This document shows, in pieces, positions 45,839 through 57,585 of a stretch of DNA of 64,000 nucleotides. The translations under genes and the position numbers were made by a program. The notes below the pieces were generated by a model that saw only the letters and a program-made list of their open reading frames with translations, was not told where the DNA came from and did not search any database. Source of the stretch: Portulaca oleracea (taxonomy: Eukaryota; Streptophyta; Magnoliopsida; Caryophyllales; Portulacaceae); NCBI GenBank assembly GCA_029582165.1, contig CM055871.1, positions 26,928,802 to 26,992,801 of the forward strand, in the 5' to 3' direction. Every line of letters starts with the position of its first letter. Within the stretch, counting starts at the first letter, position 1.

Positions 45839-46378
45839 GGGAAATTGGATCCTAATAATCCCTACTTTTGCAAATTTGATAGCGATAATCCCTACTTTCA
45901 ATTTGTATTCTGGTGGTCCAAAAAAAATAAAATTGTATTTTATTGGTACCAAATCCATCACCACATTCTTTTTATTTTTTTCATGTCTACCCCATATTGT
46001 TTTTGTTTTTTTTTTGTTCCTGCCCCCAGATAGGTAATAAAGTGTAGTTGCTAAAACATTTTTTAAATTATTTTTTTGAGATTCCGAGCAATTATTATGA
46101 TTTTTTAAAAAGAATAAAATTGAAAAAATCATAAAAAATAGAAAAAAATTCAAAAAAATTGGGAGAAGTGTTGTAAATTCATTAAAAATCGTGGTAAAGT
46201 GTTATACAAAGTTTTGAATCAAATGCAATACAAAATCTATGATATTCAGGGTATACTTTTAATGATGTCCCACTACAATACAATTTTAATTTTTTTTAGA
46301 CCACCAGAATACAAATTTAAAGTAGGGATTATTGTCATCCAATTTGCAAAAGTAGGGATTATTAGAATCCAATTTCCC
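45839..46378. mobile_element. 540-bp foldback MITE (GGGATTATT family)
   Basis: Ends GGGAAATTGGATCCTAATAA and TTATTAGAATCCAATTTCCC are inverted. Further in, TCCCTACTTTTGCAAATT pairs with AATTTGCAAAAGTAGGGA. It is flanked by TA on both sides. Related copies are at 36711 and 37486. Non-coding; open frames are chance. Confidence 0.85.
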
Positions 46379-46471
46379 TATATATATATAATTTGACGGG
46401 TCTGCAGGTCCATGCTTATAGCCGGACCCAGACCCAATGGATCCAAATTTTTTAGATCCAATCCTGCCTAA

Positions 46472-46868
46472 GGCCCTGTTATTTTATGCGGTATTTTGCT
46501 GTATGACGCGGTATGGTGTGGTGAAATTGTATGGGTTTTGGTGTAATTGTGACGGGTTATTGTTATGTTGTGGTGGACTTTTTGTATATATATATAAATA
46601 TTGTATTTGTAATTGTGAAAAAGTAATTGGAAAAAGTGAGTTGAAATATTGTATTATTTTTTAATGATTAAAAAAATGGTTTAAATAGTACTGTATTGGA
46701 AAAAGTGAGTTGAAAACGTATTGATTGAAAATTTATATTAAAGATATATAATAAATTTGAAAAAGTAATTGTGGTGGGTTGTGGTAGAATGGTATTTTGT
46801 GGTGGATTGTGGCAAATTGCGGTAGGTTGTGGCACCGCAGTTTGCCAACCGCAGAAAAGAACAGGGCC
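46472..46868. mobile_element. Tourist-type (PIF/Harbinger) MITE, copy 2
   Basis: 397 bp, starting GGCCCTGTTATTTTATGCGG and ending CCGCAGAAAAGAACAGGGCC, with TAA at 46469-46471 and 46869-46871. It shares both ends with the element at 35198-35473. It split an older GGTCC/ACCCA-word repeat (46395-46470 and 46872-46915). Confidence 0.92.
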
Positions 46869-46871
46869 TAA

Positions 46872-47548
46872 ATGGGTCGGATTTGAGCAGGGTCCAGGAC
46901 CCACTGGCAGCCTAACCTCAATTTTTCCATTTTTACCAAAAAAATCAACCAACATTAAAGAAAGACCCACTAGAGCACCTTAATAATCAATATTGTTGCA
47001 AGAATTCAAAATAAAAACACAATTTTATACCAAAAATTCAAAAAAAAATGCACAATTTTATTGCCCCCACCCCACACACATCTTGGAGGTCCGAGTGTCT
47101 GACAGTGAAAAATAAATGATGAAGAAGATGGTGGATGAGGGTGGCCCCCCAAACAGAGGCAACAGCCGATGAAATTGCAAAAAGGAAGCCAAGAGAATCA
47201 AGCATCTTGTCATGGCAGCTGTTTAGTAGAAAAAATATGTTCAACAACCAATTCAATTCATTGCATCCCACCCAGTTGGATCCATCCATCCATCCACCGC
47301 TACCTAAAGTTTGGATGGTTAGTGGGTGAGGGTAAAAATTGTATTGAAAATTATTATAATTGAGTGACAGAAATAGCAGAAACATCCGTGCCTACCAAAA
47401 ATAACATTAGCATAAGAAACGAAAGTTACCAAACACTTATCAATCTTACCGAAACTTACGGAAATTTATTATAACTTATCAAAAATAACATTTATTGTAA
47501 TATTGATACCTATCATTTACTACTGAACTTTACAAGTGCTGAGTAAGT
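46872..47548. other. Intergenic DNA
   Basis: No gene or RNA recognised; CCATCCATCCATCCACC at 47282 is a short tetranucleotide repeat. Confidence 0.5.
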
Positions 47549-47835
47549 AGAGTTGGGAAAAATCTGGGTCCAGGTAATTTTGAGTTCGGACAAATCAGAC
47601 ATAAGATGAAAACTTGATTTCTGAAACCCAGTTTTTTCATGTATTTTTCGGATCGTACAAATCAGACAAGCACAAATTAGAGTATAAATCAGGTTTGGAC
47701 AATAAAAATTTGAAAAAAAATTGTGATTAACTCTTCAGTCAATGTCAAAATTCAAATGTAAGTTCTATGATTATGCCCAATTCTTTTCGAATCTAACAAA
47801 TCAAAATTATTCGGACAAATTTTTATGAGCATTAA
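47549..47835. mobile_element. hAT-like MITE, degenerate
   Basis: The body has the family words GGGTCCAGG, GACAAATCAGAC, CCCAGTTTTTTCATG and TTCGGACAAATTTT, but the ends (AGTTGGGAAAAATC and TTTTTATGAGCAT) are decayed and no target copies are clear. Confidence 0.5.
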
Positions 47836-47866
47836 GTGAGTGCAAAAGGGCTTTGCTTTGCACTTC

Positions 47867-47902
47867 TTTCTCTTTCTCTTTCTCTTTCTCTTTCTCTTTC
47901 TC
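47867..47902. repeat. TTTCTC hexanucleotide microsatellite
   Basis: About six units of CTTTCT/TTTCTC. Pyrimidine-only strand. Confidence 0.95.
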
Positions 47903-48650
47903 CTGAGTTGTGGATCCACACTCTGCTGATGCTGTTTTTGACCATAGGTTGCGATATGACCCTTGTGGGCTTATTATGTGACGTCCTTTAGTGGGTAAAT
48001 ATTAAGATGAGACGATAAGCTAGAGATGGTGGGTGGATGAATGTGTAAAGTGTAAATCAAAGTTGATTATAGTATTCTTTTTTCTTTTTTTTTAAAGACG
48101 AGTCCTCTCGTTTCAATTAAATGATATGTATTTCGGATTAAGATGGTACAACAATAACAACAAACTTTCAGAAACACACGTTTTTAGCATGGTCTGGAAG
48201 ATCCAGATATAAACAGTCTTCCCTTCATAGATTTTGTAAAATTTAAATATTTATAATTTTAAATAATAATTTATACTAGTAGTAATTATATATATTTATC
48301 AAGTATAAGAGTGTCGCAATCGTCGGTTATGTCTGAAAATATTAATATAAGTTAATCATATTAACTATATATAATATCGAGAATGCACATTTTATATATA
48401 ATTTTGTATTTATGAAAAAACATAAACAAACAATAAATTTTTGAACGACAATATTCTTCTAAAATAATTTAAATTAAATTCAAGATGATTAATAATTATA
48501 TTTATAATAATTTATATATACACAAATATAACTTTTAGAATGATTTAAATGAATTTAAGATGATTAATATTCATACTTAATCAAGACACTTATCATTTTC
48601 CTAAACGAAAATACTTTACTTGATAGTATTGGTTAATTGAACTACTCATA
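47903..48650. other. AT-rich DNA, possible retroposon tail
   Basis: A T-rich run at 48079-48094 followed by AAAGACGAGTCCTCTCG could be the poly-A end of a minus-strand retroposon, but I found no target duplication. Nothing else. Confidence 0.4.
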
Positions 48651-48654
48651 ATAC

Positions 48655-49160
48655 CCTTGAGAAAGTGTCCTAAAATTAGTTAATATTTTGACCATAAAAT
48701 TATTTGTTTTTTAATTGTATTTGAATATTGCTCAACTTTCTTGATTGTTTTCTCCCTAACCTGGATAATTGAAAAATAAAAAAGAACTTTTCATCTTAAA
48801 TTATAATGAACTAAAGTAAATGATCTCATTAAAAATTACATGGTTCCTTTTCATGGAATGGTAGGTAGCGCACGATTTCTAATTTTGAATTATCTGGAAT
48901 TGTTTTTTTTTTAAATTGCAAAATTTATAGATGAGATTGTTACATCCTACCCCTCTATATCTTGTCCGAGCGGGATTTCAGAATATTGATTTTGATTTAT
49001 TCTTGATTTTGTTAGAGTAATTTTTTTAAATATAATTGGAGCAAGGCTCAAGGTAGGTTTAAAATTTTCCTCCCGGTAAATATATAGTAGAGTTTGATTC
49101 ACCTTGTTTGTTGTGATTAAGTTTAGGAGTTAACGAGGGAGATATATGCAGTTAGAAATT
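48655..49160 (+). mobile_element. Decayed copy of the solo copia LTR family
   Basis: GAGAAAGTGTCCTAAAATTA at 48659 matches the start of the 28746 LTR, and TTGGAGCAAGGCTCAAGGTA, TTCACCTTGTTTG and GTTAACGAGGGAG-like words at 49040-49140 follow in the same order with an insertion (about 48740-49030) between. It is much older than the two clean solo LTRs. Confidence 0.65.
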
Positions 49161-49284
49161 CAGACGTCATGTAATTTTGAGTTTAATACAACCATAATAA
49201 ACATTGAAGTGCTTTAAGTTAGAATTATTTTTTAGTTTAAATTTGACAGAATTTTTACATGAATATTATTGAAGGACAAATATT

Positions 49285-49289
49285 AGCTA

Positions 49290-49321
<32 letters not shown>

Positions 49322-49323
49322 GT
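49285..49323. repeat. Compound TA/CA microsatellite
   Basis: TATATA run followed by an ACACAC run. AATATTATTGAAGGA flanks it on both sides (49261, 49327), so a small duplication accompanied it. Confidence 0.9.
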
Positions 49324-49385
49324 GAATATTATTGAAGGATTCACATTAAAACATTCTCTCTCTAGCATTTCCCCTCTAAGGCGTG

Positions 49386-52300
49386 TGTAGGATCTGAAAA
49401 AAACTTCCAATGGTGTCCTACACGGTGTTAGGCGAATCGAAAGAGGTGTCTAGTCTTTAAGGGATTTAAATTTAATTTTTATTAATCAAAATGTTCAAAT
49501 ACAATCTTGAATTTAATTATTTTATTTCTAGAAAATATCATTGCTCATAAAATAATATAACACAAAAACGAGGAGTATCAGGGCTTGAGAGAGGCTCGGG
49601 AGCTGAACTGAATTTTTGGGCCACTGGCCATGCGTACCAGGATGATAGTGAACCGAGACCTCAACTTTCTGATTCGTTTCTTTCAGTGATATTACTTCCC
49701 GTGCAATTAAAATTTTCTAGAAATAAAAGGTAAAATTCGAAAAGAAAGCGAATGAATCAAATTGAATAAATTATAGAGTCGCCAATTAATTTTTGGTGAG
49801 AATTAATAAACTCAAATTAGACTCCATAAATCGCGAACCATGAGATTCGAATCCGGGGGTAAGGTTACGAATTTGAAAGTAAAAACCTTCGAATCCGCTG
49901 TTCAAAGAACGAATTCTACTAAATCGGTTCGTTAAAAAAGAGGGTAGAAGAGGAGAATTAATTAGATTAATTTAAATTTTTTAGATGTATGCAAAATATT
50001 AAAGTGCGAAAGTAAATAAAAGCGATAAACAAAGCACAAATAAATAAGGAATGAAATTAAACTTATCTTTTCCAGTAATCCGGTTCAGATTAGTCGTTGT
50101 TGGGACCCGGGAAAATCCTCGTTGGTGTCCCTCGCGGGAAATTCAAGAGGTGTCTTTTCTTTTAGAAGATTCGCTTGAATTTCCGTTTAAATAAATCAAA
50201 ATTGAAATTTATTTAAACTCTTTTCTTTTAGATTTTATTAAAGTCTAAGGATTTTGTTTATTCGGAAAATGAACAGAAAATAAAAGAAAAACAAAAAGAA
50301 ATAAAAAAGGATAATAAACAGAGAGTCTCGGGACTGGGCTCGGGATAATTCACTGTAGCAATATCTGCAGGTATTGTGAGTTAGTGGCCCGGACAAAAAA
50401 AAGATCTTAATTAAACTCTCTTTTTGATATACATTTTTTAGTTGGAGATTTTATTTACTCTACGAGATAAACAGAAAACAGAAAAACGAAGCCGGAGAAA
50501 TAAAAGAAAACTGCAAACCGAGGGATTCGAACCCGAGACCAAGGCTACTGTCCACTACGATACCTGCGCAGTATCGTGGGCCGATCCGAACGGAGTCCGA
50601 TCCGAAGTCGTCCGCCATGGGTCGGGCGCATACCGCCAGTATTCTCGTCCGGCCCCGGCCTCGGAGCCGACTTCCGAACGTAGGGATCCGGACAAAAAAA
50701 AAACTTTTATTTTCACGATCCGTTTTCTGAAATCCGGAAGAAATGAAACTCGAAAAATAAATAAAAGAAAGAAAAGAGGAGAGAGTCGCCAATTAATTTT
50801 TGAACGAGAATTAATAAACTAAAAAAAAAAGTGACTCCACAAACCGCGAACCACGAGATTCGGATCCGGGGTACATTGATTCGGGAATAGAAATTCCCGA
50901 ATCCGCCCGTTTAACGAACGGACTTTACTAAACCGGTTAAATAAAAAGAAAGAAGAAGAGGAGGAGAAGAAGAGAGTAGAACGGAGTATTAATTAATGTG
51001 ATTAATGTTATTTAGTTACATGCAAATGCAATGATAAAGCGAGAAATAAATACAAGAGATAAAATAATTAAATACAAGCGTACCTTTATTCACGCACAAT
51101 CCATATTATTTAGGTCGAGTTTAGGGTTAACTCAAGTTACAAGATAATATGAATGGAGAAGAGATAGAGATAAACGAAATAAAAATGCCAATTAAGTGTA
51201 TGCAAAAATGAGAGAAATAAAGAGGGAGAAGAGAAGATGAAATCACCAAGTGTCAATACGCCAGGGTGATTTCGGTGTGTGAATGAAGTGGAGATAGGTG
51301 GGGTTTTTATAGAAGAAATTAAGGTGGGGAATTTAGGTCAAAAAAAAGTGGGGGGAAAAATGACCTAATATCGCCAAGTATTATGGGCTTCGGGAGCCCG
51401 GCTGCTGGTGGCACGCAACCCTAGGCAGGCGGAAGCGCCTCGGGTCGGGTAGAATCCGCCCCGATACCTGGCGGTATGACGGGCCGGATCTGCCCGACTT
51501 GGGGCGCTTCTGCCTCGGGCCGCGTGCAGATGCTGGATCAGGCTGATTTTTTTTGTTTGGCATTTCACTTTACTTGGCATTTTTTCTAAAATAAAATAAA
51601 GACAAAATAAAAATAATTACAATAATTACGAGACACTTTTTGGGTGTCTACAGTCGTAATTGATTTTTAGCATCAGGATTACAACAGTATAAGTGATTAC
51701 AAGAAAATATAAATGCAAAATAAAGATGCCAAATATAGATGTATGCAAATGATGAAGAGAGCAGAAGGAGAGAGGGAGAAGAGGAAGAAGAAATCACCTA
51801 GTGTCAATACTGTTAGGTGATTCGGTGTAAAGAAAAATAATGGGCGTGAGGTTGTATTTATAGGGGAAATGGAGTGAGGAAATTAGGGTTAAGAAATAAA
51901 GAGGGCCAGCTAGGCCATTCTGATCAGCAGGAGGCCCAGTATGTTGGAATGAAAGGAAGCAGGCCACTGCGGACCTGCATGTTAGGTTATTTTGAGCCAC
52001 CTAACTTCAAACGACCATAACTTTCTCATCCGACCTCCGATTGACTTGATTCAAGTGTCGTTGGAAAGCTTGTAATGAGTACTTTTAGCTCCCAAAATTA
52101 GGAAACCTATGGAGGTCGGTGAAAAGTCGGTAATTTAAAGAAAATGTTTGGGTACATGAACAAAATGGCTGGTTTTTTGGAATATTTGAACACGGAAGGG
52201 CTAGAAATGGAAATTGGCTAATGTGAAAGGCTTTATTTGTGGAGGGACATTTATTTGAGTTTTTTATGGGTTTTTTTTCATCATTTATGCATTTCAAGAA

Positions 52301-52391
52301 TACTTGGCATTTAATCCTAAATAAAAATAAAAATGCTCAAAATAAATTACATAATTACAAAGCTAAACTACGACAAAATTCAGCGTTTACA
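49386..52391 (-). repeat. 3' LTR of a large gypsy-type element
   Basis: It runs from TGTAGGATC (49386) to GCGTTTACA (52391); on the minus strand it starts TGTAAACGC directly after a polypurine tract. Excluding the nested LTR (50098-51652 plus one GTCGT) it is about 1.45 kb. TATAAATACAACC on the minus strand near 51857 is a likely TATA box. Its left flank cannot be compared with the far end because that lies beyond the window. Confidence 0.8.
50098..51652 (-). mobile_element. Solo LTR of a related family, nested in the 3' LTR
   Basis: 1555 bp starting TGTTGGGACCCGGGAAAATC and ending GGGTGTCTACA, with GTCGT on both sides (50093-50097, 51653-51657). Sections such as GAATTAATAAACT, GCGAACCACGAGATTCG and CGAACGGACTTTACTAAACC repeat outer-LTR sections (49791-49930) with changes, so host and guest are relatives. 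CTATAAAAACCCC near 51300 (minus) is a likely TATA box. GC-rich parts contain a tRNA-like GGATTCGAACCC word. Confidence 0.93.
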
Positions 52392-52395
52392 ATTA

Positions 52396-52403
52396 GCCCC
52401 CAC
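52396..52403 (-). other. Polypurine tract next to the 3' LTR
   Basis: GTGGGGGC on the minus strand, four bases above the LTR start. A similar tract (GTGGGGGCTC) recurs at about 53658. This fixes the element's orientation as minus. Confidence 0.75.
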
Positions 52404-52539
52404 TTTGATCGAGTTCGAGTAGGACGCTGATCAAAGTATTCTTGATAATTGTTGGCACTGGGAAGCGGTGTCCTATGCCTAATGTCGGTTGACGCTTGGA
52501 AGTAAAATCTTGCGCCTGATGTTTAGTGACCGCCATTCG

Positions 52540-53180
52540 TGTTTGGCAGTAAGTTGATGATGCTATGATCTGTCGTTCTTGTCCAGCAGGTGATGTTGTA
52601 TATTGGTCATTCTGGTGGACCATCTACCCTTCTTGTATGGCCAATGATGATGATCTGTCATTCTTGTCTGACTATGCGCCATTCTTCTCTGGCTGGTCAG
52701 GATGTCTTGTCATTCCTGTCTAATTATCCGCCATTCTTGTCTGGCTGATGGTGGGGATTTGTCATTCTTGTCTGACTATCTGTCATTCTTGTTTGGCCGA
52801 TGATGATGTCATGTCATTCTTGTTTGACTGTCTGCCATTCTTTCCTGGTTGATGATGATGATGATGATGATTTGTCATTCTTGTCTGACTGATAATGATG
52901 ATTTGTCATTCTTGTTTGACTATCTGCCATTCTTGTCTAGCTGATGACGATGGTTTGTCATTCTTGTTTGACCGTACGCCATTCTTGTATGGCCAATGAT
53001 GATGATTTGCATTCTTTTATGATCGTGCATGCGCCATTCTGGTTTGGCTGATGATGTGGACGCAATATCCACTGTTGAAGATGACGTAGATGCGGTATCT
53101 GTTGTCGAGGCAAATGCGATATCCTTTGTTGAAGACAACGTAGATGCGATATTTGTTGTCGTTCTTGATGATGACATTAT
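52540..53180. repeat. Imperfect minisatellite of ATTCTTGTCTG units
   Basis: GTCATTCTTGTCTGACTAT and GCCATTCTTGTCTGGCTGAT units alternate about 18 times with variable GATGATGAT spacers; the last part becomes GATGCGATATCTGTTGTCGA-like units. The minus strand reads short Gln/Lys-Asn-Arg/His runs without a stable frame. It lies where the pol genes or 3' spacer of the gypsy element would be. Confidence 0.85.
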
Positions 53181-53794
53181 GGTGATTTTTAATCCTTGAG
53201 AGTGTAATCAAAATCTCAGAGACCCAAAGTGTTTTTAGGTGCTCATCATTCTAATTTTTCTCGTCGAGATTTCGAACTTAATCCTTGGATAATATTTGGG
53301 CTTCATTTGACATAGCCCCTAGTGTCTATCTGCAGACGACGACCTTGTTGTTGCCAGGTCTTCCAAACCTTCTCATAAGCTAATTCTTCATGCCAATGAA
53401 GGTTGCTGAGCGGGTAATTGTCAGCCCCCGGCGACAACCATGATGATGACATGCATGCACTTGATCTGTTATTCTACATGTAATGCATAAACTCGAGACT
53501 TATGATCCAATTATGTACTCATGCACGACTTTGAGTTTCATGTGCTTCACTTCTTAATACAGCCAAATGCATACCTCTTAGTGACCCTGATGAGAGAATG
53601 CTATATGCACATATTCACATTATAATGCATGTTGTGTAATGCTACCATGTTGAGAGCCCCCACTTTTTATTCCTTGCTTCCCACAATGAAAGTAAAGAAA
53701 TCCTAAGTATCAAGTCAATTTTGAGGCGAGTTTCAGGACAAGGCAGTAGGAAGCATGGAGACGATCACATACAAGAAGCCAAGTGGTCTCATAC
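53181..53794. other. Internal spacer of the gypsy element
   Basis: No coding seen; repeated G-rich (minus strand) tracts such as AGCCCCCGGCG and AGCCCCCACTTT occur. Confidence 0.5.
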
Positions 53795-54274
53795 TGTAAC
53801 GCCCCGGAAATTCAATTATAGAAAGTCAAAGTCAAACTAACGTTAACAGACAAAATTTAGCGGAAGACTTCAAATTTAGTTTGGGCGTCACTGCCGTATC
53901 CCCGAAGGAATACAAGGCGAGAAAGGAAAACACAACTGTCTGCTAACGGCAACTACTAACAACTCAACAAACTTTAAGAATTCATAACGAAAACAATATA
54001 AAGAGATGTAAGGACTTCTAGACTCGTCGTTCTCACTTCTAACTCCCGTCCCCAGCATTTAGATCTTCACCTGAAATCAAAACATTTCAGAAAATGAGGG
54101 GGAAATCTCAATAATGTCTACGCCTAACGTTTAAAACAGTTTAAGTTCATTTCAATTCATTTTGGGGAGAGGGATCAAATCAAACATTTTACAAACCTTT
54201 AACCCTTAACTGTTTTCCTCAACCCATCCAATCCATATTTTAATTTGCGGGCGGGATACCAAATCCCTTAAAGT

Positions 54275-54475
54275 AACATCGCCTACCAAAGGCATCAAGA
54301 ACATCGCCTACCAAAGGCATAAACATCGCCTACCAAAGGCATCAAGAACATCGCCTACCAAAGGCATAAATAATATCGCCCACCAAAGGCATCAAAACAT
54401 CGCCTACCAAAGGCATCAAGAACATCGCCCACCAAAGGCATAAATAAAATCGCCTACCAAAGGCATCAAAATACT
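54275..54475. repeat. Eight-unit minisatellite in the giant LTR
   Basis: ATCGCCTACCAAAGGCAT repeats eight times with linkers of CAAGAAC, AAAC, AAATAAT and similar, spacing about 23-27 bp. GCCTACCAAAGGC is itself a short dyad. Confidence 0.95.
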
Positions 54476-55124
54476 ATCCTATATCAGGGAAGGAAGCCCT
54501 GATCTCCTGGTCCATAACCCTGCAGGTTGTTACACCTGCACAATAGGTTATCCCCCGAAACCCGCTTAACGTTTCCACTTGAATTAATTACACAGTATTC
54601 AAACTCAACTCACGACTCTTAAGTCAACCATCCCAAGTTATCAAAACCATTAACAAAACTTCGAATAAAAGACCATCCAATTTCTCAACTCAAATAAACC
54701 AAAATCACAATCGAATCAAAAAGATTATCAAAACAGATGGTCGTATTTCCACAAAAGTCCCCTTTCGGGATGCAATTCTCAAAAAAAATTATAAAACATC
54801 AAAACACATTTAAAGAGCATCCCGGTGGGGATTAGAGCATAGAAAATTACCTGATATACTTCACAGCACAGCAAAAGAAGAACACACTTGAGCTCACTAA
54901 CGTTTCGCACTAACTCGGGCCTAGAATAAAAGTAATTATCTAATCAAAACGCGTTCTAACGAAGTTAGTATTAACTATTAACTACATAACCCATCCCCTA
55001 GGAACACTTAGGTTCCTAACATTTACGAAGTTACACTTAACACCTCCAAGAAAACACATAACAAGATCACACATTAATTTCACTCAACAATTCTTTATAA
55101 ATAAAAGCAAACAGAGGACAGATT

Positions 55125-57585
55125 ATAACATTCACATAAAACGGGTCACAACTCGACTTCCCGACATCCTATGGGTCTGGTTCTGGACTTTTCGGAAACC
55201 TCAGGATGTCTACTAAAACTTCTATGTTGATGGTTAAGCCCAACTCAGTCCCGAAGGACCTCAAAAACACCCGTCTTTCCCATTGGTCCAGATCTGACAG
55301 GTTCCGGTAAAACGGTTATAACTCGGGCTATACAATTCAAACGTTCGATCCGTAAAATTCCTATGGTTCCTAACATCTAAGGGAACCTCCAGTCCAAAGG
55401 GTTTGATCAAAAGGTAACTACACTAGCCGTGGCAACCCGATCTTTAGACACTAACAAAACTGTCCCGTTAACGGTAATCAATTAATTTGTTATTTCGGTT
55501 CTAACTTTTACCAAACGGTCTCGGGGTTCTAATTTGGACTCGAAACAGTAGCTAGGGTCTAAGATAGGAAGTCCAACTCAACTTAGGTCCAACAATCAAC
55601 CTTCCCATCATAAGAACCAAATTACAACACATGAAATCAACTTTAATAATTTAATCTAATCCTACAATCATGCATAAAATATCATACACTAACATGGCAT
55701 ACCTTATGTACATAAATTCTAAACTAACCTTGTACTAATCATGCATGAAATATTAACGCTATCCTAAACATGAATTTCTTAACCAATAAACAAGAACCTT
55801 AAGAACATGTGAATAACCTATAAAGAACATATAAACATTTAAACTTCTAATCAAGAATCCTAAACAAACTAATTTCTTTTAAACAAGATTAACTCAAGAA
55901 CCAAGAACTAATAAACATAAACTCAACCTAACTTATTTAGGCAAAATTAACATGAGTTAAACAAGAAAGAACCCTAAGAAATAAAAGAACATGATATTTA
56001 ACTTAATGAACAAGAAACCTAACTAATTTACAAGAATCAAGAAGACTTAGGTTTTCATGTACAAGAATCATAAAGAACTTAGTAACATTAAACTATTAAT
56101 CAAGAACCTAGGGTTTTAATAACAAGAGTCAACCTAATTTATTTAACAAACTTTAACAAGATTAATTCCTAGGAAACAATAAAAGACTTAACGATTAACC
56201 AACTAAACATTCAAGAAAAAAATAACCTAAGTAATAAATTTTCAAATTCGTACATACAATAATATTGTGGTCTAACGATTCATGTAAAGAAAATAAAGAA
56301 CATTAAAGAACTACTTTTTAAACCTAATAATCAACTATTACAACCTAAATCTAATTACAATTAATAACATAAAATTACACATAACAATTAGAAAAATTTA
56401 CACATAATTACAACAATAAAATAATTACAACTAATTTCCCTAATTACAACACTAATAATACAATAATTATAAAACAGAATATTAATAACAATAATAATTA
56501 CAATTGTATAAAACAGATTAATAATAATAAACAAGAAAAGAAAAAGGAAAAAGAAAAGAAAAACAAGAATCAGTTAAACAAAACTAGGTTAGGGTTAGGG
56601 CTTTACGCAGGTTTCTCGGTGGCGGCGACGGTGGGCGGCGGTCGGAGAGGGGTGCGTCGGGGTCGCAGGTGGCAGGCGTCGGCCGTGGGCTCGTCGGAGG
56701 GGGGTGGTCGACGTTGATTTCTCGAGCAGCAGCAGCGGCAGGCTTCGAGGGCTTTTCCTTCGATCGACGGCTCGGCGACGTTAGGTGGTGGCGAGGGTCG
56801 TCTGTGGTCGGCGCAATGACGGCGACACCAAGTCGCGGTGGCGGCGATGATAGCGGCGGACAAGCGAGTTAGCGCCAGGAGAGAAAAGAGAGAAAAAAGA
56901 AAGAAGAGGGAAGGCACGGTGGTTACCGGCGATGCGCGGTGTCCCGAGGCGCGAAGACCGACGATGATGCGGCGGTGCGACGGTGGAGTGAAGGTGGTGG
57001 TGGCGCGGCTGGGCGGTTGAACAGAGGGAGGAAGAAAGAGAAAGGAAGAGAAAGAGAAAAGGAGAGAGGGAGGGTGGTCTGGGTGGTTCGCGGTGGTTGC
57101 CGGAGGTTGCGGGTGGTGGCCGGCGGCTGCGACGGCGCGGCTGGGTGGACGGCAGAGAGAGAAGGGAGAGGGGGTGAGGGTTAGGGTTTGAGAGAGGAAT
57201 TATTAGGGTTTTTAGGGTTTGAGAGGGGAGAAAGGGGTTTATATATTATACCCATAATTAGGCCCACTAATCCTATTCCTAACCCAACCCATTTAAAACA
57301 ATTAAAACTGATTTTCTTTCAAAAGCCCAATAATTTTGAATAATTGTAATAATAATAATAATACTAATAAACATATAATCACATAACAAATAATATTCAC
57401 GTAATTAATCACATAATAATATTAACCAGCGGAAATTACTATTCTACCCTTGTTAGCCCCTCAACGGTCCTACGAGCTCAAGCGTTAGCATAAATAAACA
57501 CAAACGAATAATAATAAAACACGAAGTCAAACATAATAACTAACGACGTCACGGTCAACATGTTTGGATTTTTCGGGGTTTTACA
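55125..57585 (-). repeat. Tandem unit A within the giant LTR
   Basis: 2461 bp, starting ATAACATTCACATAAAACGG. It contains an AT-rich AAGAA/CATGA section (55600-56580), a G-rich island (56610-57180; CCGCCACC words on the minus strand), telo-box AAACCCTAA words, and the TATA at 57237-57245. Confidence 0.9.

Noticed and set aside
50515..50560. tRNA-like GGATTCGAACCC word in the nested LTR
   Set aside because: Only a B-box-like motif; no acceptor stem, anticodon arm or A box at the right spacing.
56603..56917. Secreted-like small protein in the LTR G-rich island
   Set aside because: The hydrophobic start is suggestive, but unit B does not keep the frame and the rest is GC low-complexity; kept only as a finding about the island.
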